A stretch of DNA of 42,895 bases, taken from Geobacteraceae bacterium (lineage in GTDB: Bacteria; Desulfobacterota; Desulfuromonadia; Geobacterales; DSM-12255). The stretch lies in assembly GCA_013377075.1 (NCBI GenBank), contig JACABD010000025.1:10000-52894 (forward strand). Reading direction: 5' to 3'. How positions within the stretch are numbered: position 1 is the first letter of the stretch; the number at the start of each line of letters is the position of its first letter. This document shows positions 30,440-39,201 of this stretch, piece by piece. The notes below the pieces were generated by a model that was not told the DNA's origin, ran no database searches, and was given only the letters and a program-made list of their open reading frames with translations. Position numbers and translations under genes: made by a program.

Positions 30440-31891
30440 CTACAAGACCATGGCTTTTGCCAGCCCGCCCAGCGTCTCCAGCCCCTGTTCGATCTGTTCC
30501 GACCAGACAGCGGCATTCAGCCGCAAGCAGTTGTCATAATTGTTGCCAAGGGAGAATATCCGGCCAGGAGCAATGCTGATTCCCTCTTTCAGGGCGGTTT
30601 CGTAGAGCTTCATGGTGTTGATCTCTTCCGGCAGTTCGACCCAGAGGACAAATCCACCCTCCGGCCTGCTCACCCGTGTGCCCAGGGGAAAGTGACGCCC
30701 GACGGTATCGCGGAACTGGTCGACCTGCCGGGAGTAGGTGCGGCGCAGTTTTCTCAGGTGATGGTCATACCCGCCATTGGTGAGGAACTCGGCAATGGCG
30801 AGTTGATTCGGTGTTGCCGTGGCGATGTTGAAGAGCGCTTTGAGCTGGATGATCTGCGGGCGGAATCTACCCGGAACAATCCAGCCGACGCGATAGCCTG
30901 GAGCGAGGGTTTTCGAGAATGAAGAGCAGTAAAGCACCAGCCCTTTCTCATCATAAGTTTTCAGGGCTGTGGGGCGTACAGAACCAAATGCCAGATCTCC
31001 GTAGACATCATCCTCGATCAGGGGGATCTCGTGTCTGGCGAGGAGCCTGACCAGCTCCTGTTTCTTTTCGTCGGGCATGAGACTACCGGCCGGGTTGTCA
31101 AAGTTCGATATGGCCAGACAGGCATGTACCGGATTGTGCCTGATGGCATAACTCAAGACCTCAAGATTCATCCCCTCCTTGGGGGTTGAGGGAATTTCCA
31201 GGACTTTCAGCCCGAGCCAGCGGAGAAAATTGAGAAAGGTGTAGTAGACCGGCGAGCCTATGGCCACCGTGTCTCCGGGGCGGCAAATCGCCTGTAACGC
31301 CAGTGAAATGGCTTCGACGCATCCGGATGTTATCACCAGATCGTCGGCTGACTGGGAGCAGCCGAAGTTGATGGAACGCTTTGCTATCTGGGTACGGAGC
31401 CGCTTTGTCCCTTTTGTTGCGGCATAGGAGATGCTCTGAACAGGAAAACGTCGTGTTTCAGCTGCAAGGATTCTGTTGAGCCTGTCAGCCGGGAGCAGCT
31501 CGTAGTTGGGTATTGCTCCGCCAAGCTGGAGCAGGGTGGGGTTGGTGATATTGCGCATCACCTGAATGGTGACATTATTTTCGATGATCTGGCGCGGCTT
31601 GAGTTTTTCGGTTTCTAATTTTACTGTCGGCTTCAATGCCGGTTCCGGGATAGATGATCTGACATAGAACCCGGACTGGGGGCGAGCCTCAATCCGCCCG
31701 ATGTTCTCCAGATTTGCATAGGCCTCCATGACGGTGTTGGCGCTGACCCGCAGCTTCTGGCTCAAATCCCGGATGGAGGGGACCCTGTCTCCTGCCCGAA
31801 AGGTGCCATTGTCAATCATCCCGCCGATTTTTGCAGCAACCTCTTCATAAAGGAGTTTTCTGCCGTTTCCACTTTGCACGCAAGTTTCCAT
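30440..31891 (-). CDS. MocR-type transcription factor (GntR HTH + aminotransferase domain)
   Basis: 483 residues. The N-terminal GntR winged helix (LYEEVAAKIGGMIDNGTFRA and DRVPSIRDLSQKLRVSANTV) is followed by a fold-type I aminotransferase-like domain (about 110-480) with LVITSGCVEAISLALQAICR, ISNFDNPAGSLM, LIEDDVYGDL and the PLP-lysine region SSFSKTLAPGYRVGW. The lysine is present, so it should bind PLP. MocR proteins sense amino acids or vitamin B6 forms. It is divergent from an MBL-fold gene, with likely operators between them (31921-32003). Confidence 0.9.
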   Translation of the reverse strand: METCVQSGNGRKLLYEEVAAKIGGMIDNGTFRAGDRVPSIRDLSQKLRVSANTVMEAYANLENIGRIEARPQSGFYVRSSIPEPALKPTVKLETEKLKPRQIIENNVTIQVMRNITNPTLLQLGGAIPNYELLPADRLNRILAAETRRFPVQSISYAATKGTKRLRTQIAKRSINFGCSQSADDLVITSGCVEAISLALQAICRPGDTVAIGSPVYYTFLNFLRWLGLKVLEIPSTPKEGMNLEVLSYAIRHNPVHACLAISNFDNPAGSLMPDEKKQELVRLLARHEIPLIEDDVYGDLAFGSVRPTALKTYDEKGLVLYCSSFSKTLAPGYRVGWIVPGRFRPQIIQLKALFNIATATPNQLAIAEFLTNGGYDHHLRKLRRTYSRQVDQFRDTVGRHFPLGTRVSRPEGGFVLWVELPEEINTMKLYETALKEGISIAPGRIFSLGNNYDNCLRLNAAVWSEQIEQGLETLGGLAKAMVL

Positions 31892-31920
31892 GACCCCTCC
31901 ATTTTACAACTTTTCCTGAA

Positions 31921-32003
31921 GATACACCCCTGTCGGCAGTTTGATACAGATGCAATTATACACAATTAGAATGGTAGCAGTTTTAAAAAACAGTCAACTG
32001 CTA
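31921..32003. promoter_or_regulatory. Candidate MocR operators in the divergent region
   Basis: GATACA occurs twice at 31921-31926 and 31943-31948, 22 bases apart, that is about two helical turns, as in the direct-repeat sites of MocR regulators. A separate inverted repeat TAGCAGTT (31975-31982) and AACTGCTA (31996-32003) lies closer to the MBL gene. Either could be the autoregulatory site. Confidence 0.35.
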
Positions 32004-32093
32004 TCAATAACAATCTTGATTACTGAGTCTGTTATTCGAAAAGAATAAAAAATATAGTTGCAGCAACAAATTGGTATTTTTTCGAGGGAGATT

Positions 32094-32831
32094 ATGAAAC
32101 TTCAGTTTGTCGGCAGTGGTGATGCTTTTGGCCACGGAAATCGCTTCAATACCTGTTTTTATCTATCTACTTCGGGAGGCGGATCCCTGATTGATTGCGG
32201 AGCAACTTCGCTGATAGCCCTGAAGAAGCAGGAGATTGACCCGAGATCAATCGAAACGATTTTGATAACTCACTTTCATGCAGATCATTTTGGCGGCATC
32301 CCGTTTTTAATGCTAGATGCGCAATTTTCCAAGCGGGAGGCTCCGCTGACCATAGTCGGCCCCCCCGGTTTGAAAGATGCGTTTATTGCTGTCATGGAGA
32401 CAGCCTTTCCCGGTTCGTCATCGGTCAGGCAGAAATTTTCTCTGAACATTCTGGAGCTTGCCCCACGTGAACTGTTGGCAATCGGGAGACTACAGCTGAT
32501 CCCGTATCCTGTCAATCACGGCAGTCCAGATGGTCTGAATTTCTACGCCTACCGGATATCGGCTGAAAACCGGGTTGTGACCTATACCGGAGATACGGAA
32601 TGGACAGATGAGCTAATTGAAGCTGGGCGCGATGCTGACCTGCTGATTGCAGAGGCATATTTCTTCGAAAAAAAGATCAGAGGACATCTGGACCTGGCAA
32701 CGTTAATTGAACATCTGGGTTTGATTCAGCCAAAGCGGCTCATCCTTACCCATATGGGCAGAGACATGCTTGAACGGCTGCCGAACCTTTCCTTTGAGAC
32801 GGCATACGACGGCAAGGTTGTTGAAATCTGA
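32094..32831 (+). CDS. Metallo-beta-lactamase-fold hydrolase, ribonuclease-Z-like
   Basis: 245 residues from the ATG at 32094, preceded by GAGGGAG; the longer frame from 32058 has no site. Metal ligands are in THFHADHFGGIPF (HxHxDH), NHGSPDG, YTGDTEW (Asp) and LTHMG (His). The fold resembles RNase Z/ElaC and the small phosphodiesterase group (FVGSGDAFGHGNRFNTCFYL is typical), but the flexible RNase Z arm is not evident, so a role in tRNA processing is doubtful. Confidence 0.85.
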   Translation: MKLQFVGSGDAFGHGNRFNTCFYLSTSGGGSLIDCGATSLIALKKQEIDPRSIETILITHFHADHFGGIPFLMLDAQFSKREAPLTIVGPPGLKDAFIAVMETAFPGSSSVRQKFSLNILELAPRELLAIGRLQLIPYPVNHGSPDGLNFYAYRISAENRVVTYTGDTEWTDELIEAGRDADLLIAEAYFFEKKIRGHLDLATLIEHLGLIQPKRLILTHMGRDMLERLPNLSFETAYDGKVVEI

Positions 32832-32892
32832 TACCTGCGAGGGGAGAGCCGACAGGCTGTCAATTGCAACATTAACAGAAAAGGGGGATACC

Positions 32893-33273
32893 ATGTACAA
32901 GGCGTCAATCGAAAACAGAGGGGATACAAAATCCTACGTCACCACCCGACATTCGAGCTTCGTGCTTGATACGGGCGGCGACGGTGCTAACCCCATAGAC
33001 ACCTTTCTGGCAAGTCTTTGCGGCTGTCTTGGGCATTATGTGAGGGACTATCTGGTCGATCTGCATCTTGGCCAGAGCGGTTTTTCCATAGATGCCGAAG
33101 CTGCTATTGCCCCGGGGACGGCGAGTCTGGCTGAAATCAGAGTCCGGATCGATCTTGGCGAGCTGAAGCTGGATAGCTGGCAGAGAGCAGATCTGCTGAA
33201 GTTTGTCGAGAACTGCAAGATCCACAAGATTGTCAAAGATAATCCTGGGGTGAGTGTAACAATTGCCGTTTAA
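32893..33273 (+). CDS. OsmC/Ohr-family protein
   Basis: 126 residues from the ATG at 32893, which follows AAGGGGGA. OsmC features: DTGGDGANPIDTFLASLCGC and LGHYVRDYLVDLHL, with a Cys-Gly-Cys where the family's first reactive cysteine lies; the second cysteine in NCKIHKIVKDNPGVSV is typical. OsmC proteins reduce organic hydroperoxides or act as thiol carriers. It begins a row of same-strand genes (OsmC, MFS, DGC, split-barrel, CGGC) with a common cysteine or redox theme. Confidence 0.85.
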   Translation: MYKASIENRGDTKSYVTTRHSSFVLDTGGDGANPIDTFLASLCGCLGHYVRDYLVDLHLGQSGFSIDAEAAIAPGTASLAEIRVRIDLGELKLDSWQRADLLKFVENCKIHKIVKDNPGVSVTIAV

Positions 33274-33305
33274 AGAAGTTGCTTTTCCAAAAAATGGAGA
33301 AAAAC

Positions 33306-34580
33306 ATGCTAACAGAAAAACTGGCATATTACGGACGCCGCACCATCGGTGTCCTCTTCGCGACCCAGAGCCTCTATTCTGCCGGGTACGTCATCATCTT
33401 CACCATCAGTTCCATTCTAACTGTCCGCCTGAGCGGCAGCACTGCCTTGAGCGGGGTTCCCATAACCATCATCCTGGCCGGTGCTGCCCTTGGTGCCTGG
33501 CCCATAGGCCGGTTCATGGGGCGTCACGGTCGACGGCTCGGGCTGGCTCTCGGCCAGCTCTGCGGAATCATCGGCTCACTTATAGCAGGCGCAGCCATCT
33601 TCTCCGGAATGCTCTGGCTGTTTTTTGCCGGACTGTTTCTGCTTGGCATCTCCCGGGGGACTCTGGACATGGGGCGCTATGCCGCTGCCGATGCCAACCC
33701 TCCCCAACTGCGGGCCCGGGCCATCAGCCTTGTCGTCCTCGGCGGGACAGTCGGCGCTTTTATCGGACCGCCTCTTTTGAAGATACTTAACCGTTTTGAA
33801 GCTGCCCACAGTCTGCCGGACATGACGCTCCCCTGGTTTTTCATGGCCCTGTTGCTGCTGGTTTCGATGATGCTGGTGTTCGTCTTCCTGCGCCCCGATC
33901 CACTCGATATAGCCAGGCAGTATGCAAGTGGGCAGGACAGCTCTGCTGCAGCAGCTTCCGGCGGCAGGAGACTTGGCGAGATCGTCAGGGAAAAGCGGTT
34001 CATTCTGGCGGTTACGGCAATCACTTGCGCTCATCTGGCCATGTTCCTGATCATGACCGTGACTCCGGTCTTTATGAACCAGTGTCATCACTCCATAACA
34101 TCCATCACCTGGGTCATAGTCGCCCACATGTTCGGCATGTACGGGCTGTCGTTTTTTGTCGGTTGGCTCGTCGACCGTTTTGGCAGTAAAAAAATGATTA
34201 TCGCCGGCAGCATCATGCTGGTGGCAGCCTGCCTGATGACCCCCATGAACAGTAGCTTTGCCTGGCTCATGCTTGTGCTCTTTCTTGTCGGTCTGGGGTG
34301 GAACTGTTGCTTTGTGGCCGGTTCAAGCATGCTCAGCGAAATGCTCCAGCCGGTTGAGCGGGGACGCATTCAGGGGTTTGTCGATACGCTGATAAATACA
34401 GCCGCCGGTGTGGGTAGCCTCGGCAGCGGCTTTCTCTACGCATTCCTTGGATTCAACGCCATGGTTGTGGCGACGCTGATCGTTTCGGCCATCCCGTGCC
34501 TGCTCATCTGTAGTCCGTTTTTCAGAACTTTAGACCGTAATCCGCCACCAATACTCCTGACACAGCCGGATGAAACATGA
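33306..34580 (+). CDS. MFS transporter
   Basis: 424 residues from the ATG at 33306, preceded by GGAGA; upstream in-frame starts at 33279 and 33294 lack a site. Twelve membrane helices are expected, with the MFS motif RFMGRHGRRLGLALG after helix 2 and SFFVGWLVDRFGSKK in the second half. The substrate is unknown. The gene follows OsmC by 32 bases and precedes the DGC-protein gene by 40, so they may be one operon. Confidence 0.88.
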   Translation: MLTEKLAYYGRRTIGVLFATQSLYSAGYVIIFTISSILTVRLSGSTALSGVPITIILAGAALGAWPIGRFMGRHGRRLGLALGQLCGIIGSLIAGAAIFSGMLWLFFAGLFLLGISRGTLDMGRYAAADANPPQLRARAISLVVLGGTVGAFIGPPLLKILNRFEAAHSLPDMTLPWFFMALLLLVSMMLVFVFLRPDPLDIARQYASGQDSSAAAASGGRRLGEIVREKRFILAVTAITCAHLAMFLIMTVTPVFMNQCHHSITSITWVIVAHMFGMYGLSFFVGWLVDRFGSKKMIIAGSIMLVAACLMTPMNSSFAWLMLVLFLVGLGWNCCFVAGSSMLSEMLQPVERGRIQGFVDTLINTAAGVGSLGSGFLYAFLGFNAMVVATLIVSAIPCLLICSPFFRTLDRNPPPILLTQPDET

Positions 34581-34620
34581 GGAGAAAAAAATCTCGCGCA
34601 CTTTCAACTAAGGAGGAATT

Positions 34621-35124
34621 ATGAAAAAGACAACTTGTTGTGAACCCGCCATGATGTTTGAAGCAGATGCAGAGCATGAAATCATCATGATCGAAAAGGC
34701 AAAGGGGAGCTGCAAACTATGCGAGGATTACGCTGAGCGCCAGAGTGACAAGCCGGTGGCCGTCATCTGCTGTGAGGGGGCCTGTCTGCGGGGGGAGGTG
34801 GCTCGTCAGGCGGCCAACATCCTCTGCCATGAGCTGGCACCAGAAAAGACCGTCAGGATCTGCCTCGGAGGAGCCTTTACCAAGAACACCGGTCAGAGGG
34901 GGCTGGTGCGCGATGCCGGGAGGGTGCTTGCCCTGGAGGGGTGTCCGGTGTACTGTGCTTCGAGGATGATGGCCGGTACTATTCCGGGATTGCAGACGGA
35001 GGTCATCAATGTGAGCAAGCTTTATGAATTCGACCGGAGCCTTTTCGGGATCGAAGAGATGCCAGCTGACGAAATCCGTGCCCATGGGCGGAGTGTGGCT
35101 GAGAAGATGATTTCGCTGCTGTAA
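34621..35124 (+). CDS. DGC-domain putative zinc-binding protein
   Basis: 167 residues. The N-terminus is rich in cysteines (TTCCEPAMM and GSCKLCEDY), and the body has the DGC-family pattern AVICCEGACLRGEVARQAAN, CLGGAFTKNTGQRGLV and LEGCPVYCASRMM. The family is predicted to bind zinc or another soft metal. AAGGAGGAA precedes the ATG. Function unknown; neighbours suggest metal or thiol stress. Confidence 0.85.
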   Translation: MKKTTCCEPAMMFEADAEHEIIMIEKAKGSCKLCEDYAERQSDKPVAVICCEGACLRGEVARQAANILCHELAPEKTVRICLGGAFTKNTGQRGLVRDAGRVLALEGCPVYCASRMMAGTIPGLQTEVINVSKLYEFDRSLFGIEEMPADEIRAHGRSVAEKMISLL

Positions 35125-35138
35125 CAGGAGTGATACTT

Positions 35139-35627
35139 ATGGATATAAAAGTCGACTGGAACGACATACGAAAGCACTTTACCAGTTGTTTCCGCAGCAA
35201 CTACTTTGTTTCGATCGCTTCAGTGGATGAAGAAAACTGCCCGACTGTGACACCGGTCGGCTCCCTGTTCCTTGGCCACCATCAGGACGGATTCTACTTT
35301 GAAAAATATCTCTCCCGGTTGCCGCAGCATGCAAACCATAACAGAAAAATCTGCATACTGGCCGTCAACAGCAGCATCTGGTTCTGGCTGAAATCCCTGT
35401 TTCAGGGAATATTCAGGAGCAATCCTGCCATACGGCTCTACGGGGAGCTTGGCGAGAAAAGGGAGGCGACCGAAGCGGAGAAGTCGAGGTTCAGGGCGAG
35501 GATCAGGAGTACCAGGGGGCTTAAGGGGAACCATTATCTCTGGGACGATATGCAGTATGTCCGGGAGGTTACTTTCACGAGGGCGGAGAAGGTGAATCTT
35601 GGGGATATGACAAGGCATCTTAACTGA
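35139..35627 (+). CDS. Flavin-reductase/PNPOx-like split-barrel protein
   Basis: 162 residues from the ATG at 35139 with AGGAG eight bases before; the GTG at 35130 is less likely. NYFVSIASVDEENCPTVTPV and GSLFLGHHQDGFYFEKYLSR have the FMN-binding split-barrel pattern of pyridoxamine-phosphate-oxidase-like proteins. Its reaction is unknown. It starts 15 bases after the DGC gene. Confidence 0.78.
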   Translation: MDIKVDWNDIRKHFTSCFRSNYFVSIASVDEENCPTVTPVGSLFLGHHQDGFYFEKYLSRLPQHANHNRKICILAVNSSIWFWLKSLFQGIFRSNPAIRLYGELGEKREATEAEKSRFRARIRSTRGLKGNHYLWDDMQYVREVTFTRAEKVNLGDMTRHLN

Positions 35628-35664
35628 ATGATGGCAACATCATGTTTTTTATCTGGAGGGTGGT

Positions 35665-36102
35665 ATGGCTCGCATAGGTATTCTTAACTGTTCCAATTGC
35701 ACGCAGGATCTTGCCTGCTCGTCAGCAGGCTGTCTGGGGGATCTGCGCAAGCGGAGAGGCTGGTTTGAAGGTTATGGCAAAGACGATCCGCTTGATCTGG
35801 TCGGCATTATCAACTGCCCCGGATGCCCGACACTGGCCGGTTCGGACAAACTGCTCAACAGGGTAAGGTCACTGACTGAATTCAAGATTGATACTCTGCA
35901 TCTGTCATACTGCCTGAAGGCTCTTTGCCCTTTTACAGAGAGGTATGTCAAGGATATCGAGAGAAACTTTCCCCATCTGACCATTGTGAGGGGAACTCAT
36001 CAGGAGCATCTTACAGCAGATGAATTCCGGGATAGGGTCGGCTGCCTGTTCAATCAGCCGCGAAAGAATATGGTTGATATGATTCTGGGGCGGGACAGGT
36101 AG
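35665..36102 (+). CDS. CGGC-domain cysteine-rich protein
   Basis: 145 residues. The start MARIGILNCSNCTQDLACSS and the NCPGCPTLAG and YCLKALCPF motifs are those of the CGGC family (here CPGC), whose cysteines are predicted to bind a metal. It ends the OsmC-MFS-DGC-split-barrel row. TCTGGAGGG precedes the ATG. Confidence 0.85.
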   Translation: MARIGILNCSNCTQDLACSSAGCLGDLRKRRGWFEGYGKDDPLDLVGIINCPGCPTLAGSDKLLNRVRSLTEFKIDTLHLSYCLKALCPFTERYVKDIERNFPHLTIVRGTHQEHLTADEFRDRVGCLFNQPRKNMVDMILGRDR

Positions 36103-36228
36103 GGTCGGTTTCTGGCAATGAATGATAAAATGCTGGGAGAAAATGCAAAACAGGCTAAATTTAATCTATGGAACTGTCTGGAACGTTAGTAGAGATGACT
36201 AGTTAAACCAATTTAGTGGAGGTTTATT

Positions 36229-37128
36229 ATGAAAAAATTTATGTTTCTGTCCGTTGCTGTTGTCTCACTTCTGTTCACCCAAAGCGCCTTTGCCGAACTG
36301 ACCAGGTTGGCAGATAACGTTTACTCCTACGTCGGGGTCAAGGATGCTTCGCCAGCCAACAGCTTTGCAGCCAATGCCGGCATTGTCATCGGTACGGATG
36401 GCGTGCTGGTAATCGACACCCTCATCTCGGCCAAGGAGGGGGCAAGGTTTCTGGCCGATATCCGCAAGGTGACGACCAAGCCGATCAAGTACGTGGTCAA
36501 TACCCATACCCATCTCGATCATGCCCTCGGTAACTGCGTCTTTGCCAAACTTGGGGCCACCGTGATTTCCCATGATGCCGACCGGGCGTCTCTGGCGAAA
36601 AACGGAGCCGACATCCTCAAGTACGCCGGTAATTACGGTCTGAAAGCCGAGGATATGGTCGGCACGGAGATCACAGTCCCCTCAATGTCTTTCAGCGACA
36701 GGCTTAACATCGATATGGGCGGGGAAGAGGTGCAACTGATCCGCACAGCGCCATCCCATACCGAAGGGAGCCTGGTGGTCTACCTCCCTGCGAAGAAGCT
36801 GCTCTTTGCGGGGGATATTCTCTTTACCGATTTCCATCCCTATATGGCAGACGGAGACATTGCCGGCTGGGCCAAAACCATTGATACTCTGCTCGCCATG
36901 GATCTGGATAAGGTCGTTCCAGGTCACGGCCCCATCTCAGGCAAGAAGGATCTGCGGGAGATGAAGGCGTATCTGCTCCTCTTTGACAAAAAAGCCAGGG
37001 AGCTGGCCGCCGGTTCACAGGATGCCAATGCAATTGCTGCGCAGCTGAAGAAGATTCTGCCGGAGCGGTCACTGGCAGACTGGATGATCGCCTTTAACCT
37101 GAAGGCACGTTATCTGGGGAAGAAGTAA
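36229..37128 (+). CDS. Exported metallo-beta-lactamase-fold hydrolase
   Basis: 299 residues with a signal peptide (MKKFMFLSVAVVSLLFTQSA then FA). Metal ligands are VNTHTHLDHALGN (HxHxDH), SHTEGSLVVYLP (His), FAGDILF (Asp) and VPGHGP (His), the order of the glyoxalase II-like and SoxH-like MBL proteins. Location is periplasmic. The substrate is not clear; the group includes quinoprotein-relay and sulfur-oxidation-linked hydrolases. GGAGGTT precedes the ATG. Confidence 0.87.
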   Translation: MKKFMFLSVAVVSLLFTQSAFAELTRLADNVYSYVGVKDASPANSFAANAGIVIGTDGVLVIDTLISAKEGARFLADIRKVTTKPIKYVVNTHTHLDHALGNCVFAKLGATVISHDADRASLAKNGADILKYAGNYGLKAEDMVGTEITVPSMSFSDRLNIDMGGEEVQLIRTAPSHTEGSLVVYLPAKKLLFAGDILFTDFHPYMADGDIAGWAKTIDTLLAMDLDKVVPGHGPISGKKDLREMKAYLLLFDKKARELAAGSQDANAIAAQLKKILPERSLADWMIAFNLKARYLGKK

Positions 37129-37140
37129 TTCTGTATTGAA

Positions 37141-37167
37141 GTCTGCTGTTTGCAGAGCAGTCCTTTT
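37141..37167 (+). terminator. Possible terminator between convergent MBL and MFS genes
   Basis: TCTGC-TGTTT-GCAGA is a short perfect stem followed, after AGCAGTCC, by TTTTT. It lies between the MBL stop and the convergent transporter's 3' end. The stem is short. Confidence 0.35.
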
Positions 37168-37171
37168 TGCC

Positions 37172-38446
37172 CTAATCTTTCTTGCGTCCGGGCAAAAACA
37201 GGGTGAAGATGAGCCCAATCAGCAGGAGTCCGCATCCCATGGCAAAGCTGTAGGTGGATGCCCGCCCGGGGTAGAGAGCTTGTGGATAACTGTCCTTGAA
37301 AAATGCCACCAGCTGGGGCCCGACGATACCTGCTGCAGACCAGGCGGTGAGGATGGTTCCGTAGACCGTTGCCATGAGCTTGCTGCCGAAGCGGTCGAGC
37401 ACAAATGACGGCATGGTGCCGAAACCGCCGCCATAGCAGAGCAGAATGTAGCAGACCAGAAGCGCAAACAACCATGGGCTATTGGTATACATCAGAAGCA
37501 AAAAGGCGATCAGCTGGGAACCCAGCAGCAGCCTGAATGTTTCAGTGCGACCGATCCGGTCGGAAATCCCCCCCCACAAAAACCGGCCGATGCCGTTAAA
37601 GAGTGAGCTGACAGCAATCAATGTGGCGCCATGGCGTGCCAGAACCTCTTTGTCGAGCGATGGTTCGGCCTTGCTGTATATCTCCTGAAAAAGGGGGGAT
37701 TGGAAGCCTATGATGGCAATACCGGCGGCGATATTACAGAAGAAAATGACCCATAGCAGGGCGAACTCCCGTGAGAGGATGCAGTCAAGTGGAGTCCGCT
37801 CTTTTGAATCAGTGCCAGTAGCCTGGCTTGACGGCGGAGGGGTGTAGCAGGTCGGTAGCCAGCCGCTTGGCGGGTTTGTGATAAATGCTGCGGTGGGGAT
37901 AGTCAGCAGCAGGAAGAGAGCGCCTATGGAGGTAAAAACCTTGACCAGTTCGCCGTCAAAATGGGCCATCAAAACAGGAGCTACCAGCTTGGACATGAGC
38001 AAGGCACCGAAACCGAACCCCATGACCACCATGCCGGTGGCAAATCCTTTACGATCCGGAAACCATTTGGCTACTGTCGCCACCGGCGTGACATAGCAGA
38101 GACCGAGACCGGTGCCGCCGACCACGCCGTATCCGAGATAGAGCAGCGGCAGGGAGTGTAATCTTAGCGCCAGTGCTGCCAGCAGGTAACCGCTGCCGAA
38201 CAGCGCTCCGCCAAGCAAAACCAGTCGCCCCGGCCCGAATTTCGGCAGCATCATGCCACCTGCAGCCGCAGCCAGTCCGAGGAAACAGATGGCAAGGCTG
38301 AATACCCAGGCTACCTGGCTGTTTGTCCAGAGGTATGTCTCTACGATTGGTTTCTGGAAGAAGCTCCAGGCGTAGACAGTGCCGAGAGTTGCCATCAGCA
38401 ACGTACAGACAACTGCCACTTGCCAGCGGTTAAGTACTTTTCCCAC
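37172..38446 (-). CDS. OFA-family (oxalate/formate-type) MFS transporter
   Basis: 424 residues with twelve membrane helices. The OFA opening RWQVAVVCTLLMATLGTVYA followed by WSFF, GYGVVGGTGLGLCYVTPVAT and WFPDRKGFATGMVVMGFGFG are typical, as is the second-half loop FLWGGISDRIGRTETF. It exchanges or takes up small carboxylates; the exact substrate cannot be read. AAAGGAGAC precedes the ATG on the minus strand. Confidence 0.9.
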   Translation of the reverse strand: MGKVLNRWQVAVVCTLLMATLGTVYAWSFFQKPIVETYLWTNSQVAWVFSLAICFLGLAAAAGGMMLPKFGPGRLVLLGGALFGSGYLLAALALRLHSLPLLYLGYGVVGGTGLGLCYVTPVATVAKWFPDRKGFATGMVVMGFGFGALLMSKLVAPVLMAHFDGELVKVFTSIGALFLLLTIPTAAFITNPPSGWLPTCYTPPPSSQATGTDSKERTPLDCILSREFALLWVIFFCNIAAGIAIIGFQSPLFQEIYSKAEPSLDKEVLARHGATLIAVSSLFNGIGRFLWGGISDRIGRTETFRLLLGSQLIAFLLLMYTNSPWLFALLVCYILLCYGGGFGTMPSFVLDRFGSKLMATVYGTILTAWSAAGIVGPQLVAFFKDSYPQALYPGRASTYSFAMGCGLLLIGLIFTLFLPGRKKD

Positions 38447-38682
38447 GCAGTCTCCTTTTGACCTGCTGCTAAAAAAAAGAATAACACTCCCGTAACATCG
38501 CTACCATATAAGAGCTTACGGCTAATTCAAAGCAAATCATTTTCTGATATTAAAGTCAGCTGATCTTTCAAGATAGCCATTGAAGGTCAAACAGATTGGG
38601 AGTATTTTTAATAAACAGGTGGTTTTACTTTTGCCTTTAATGTCCTGATCCGTACTTTTTGGAGGATATAAAAGAAAGGCTT

Positions 38683-39147
38683 ATGAAAAGGGAAATCAAC
38701 AGATACGTTCTTGAGTTTGCCAGCAACAAAAAATATCAGGCTTCCATTCTGATAGTAATCATCATCACCATGGGGAGCCTTAACGCCATCGTAGACAGCC
38801 TGCTGCACCCCGATATTGCCCTGTTCGATTACGAACATATCATTGTCGGAGGGGTTACAGCTCTGGTAAGTACAGGCATCTATCTTCTGTCAATATTATA
38901 CATCCGGCGATTGAACGAAGCCAAATTAACAATCAACGCTCTTGAAAAGCTGCTGCCTATCTGCTCATACTGCAGAAAAATAAGAAAATCTGATGCTGAC
39001 CCCGAAGAAATGGCTTCATGGCAGACAATTGAGTCATATATCACAGAAAAGACTTCAAGCCACTTCTCCCACGGAATCTGTCCTGAATGCATGGTTGAGA
39101 ATTTCCCCGAAATTTTTGATCATAAAGCCAAAAAGCAGAGCCAATAG
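38683..39147 (+). CDS. Membrane protein with C-terminal cysteine-rich sensor-like tail
   Basis: 154 residues from the ATG at 38683 (AAAGG just before); the TTG at 38659 contains the only GGAGG. Two membrane helices (about 22-40 and 54-75) are followed by a coiled segment and ICSYCRKIRKSDADPEEMAS and FSHGICPECMVENF, a CxxC/CxxC tail found at the ends of many two-component sensor-type proteins in this group. No kinase domain is present; it could be a small redox or metal sensor. Confidence 0.72.
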   Translation: MKREINRYVLEFASNKKYQASILIVIIITMGSLNAIVDSLLHPDIALFDYEHIIVGGVTALVSTGIYLLSILYIRRLNEAKLTINALEKLLPICSYCRKIRKSDADPEEMASWQTIESYITEKTSSHFSHGICPECMVENFPEIFDHKAKKQSQ

Positions 39148-39201
39148 CAAAGGAGCGCAGTTGATCAACCGCCTCAGACTAATCAGGTTATCTGGAGCCG
39201 T

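Noticed and set aside
32058-32093. Longer start of the RNase-Z-like protein
   Set aside because: No ribosome-binding site; the ATG at 32094 follows GAGGGAG and opens with the family's normal N-terminus.
33263-33790. 175-codon frame overlapping the MFS gene in another frame
   Set aside because: It is arginine- and histidine-rich shadow translation of the transporter gene.
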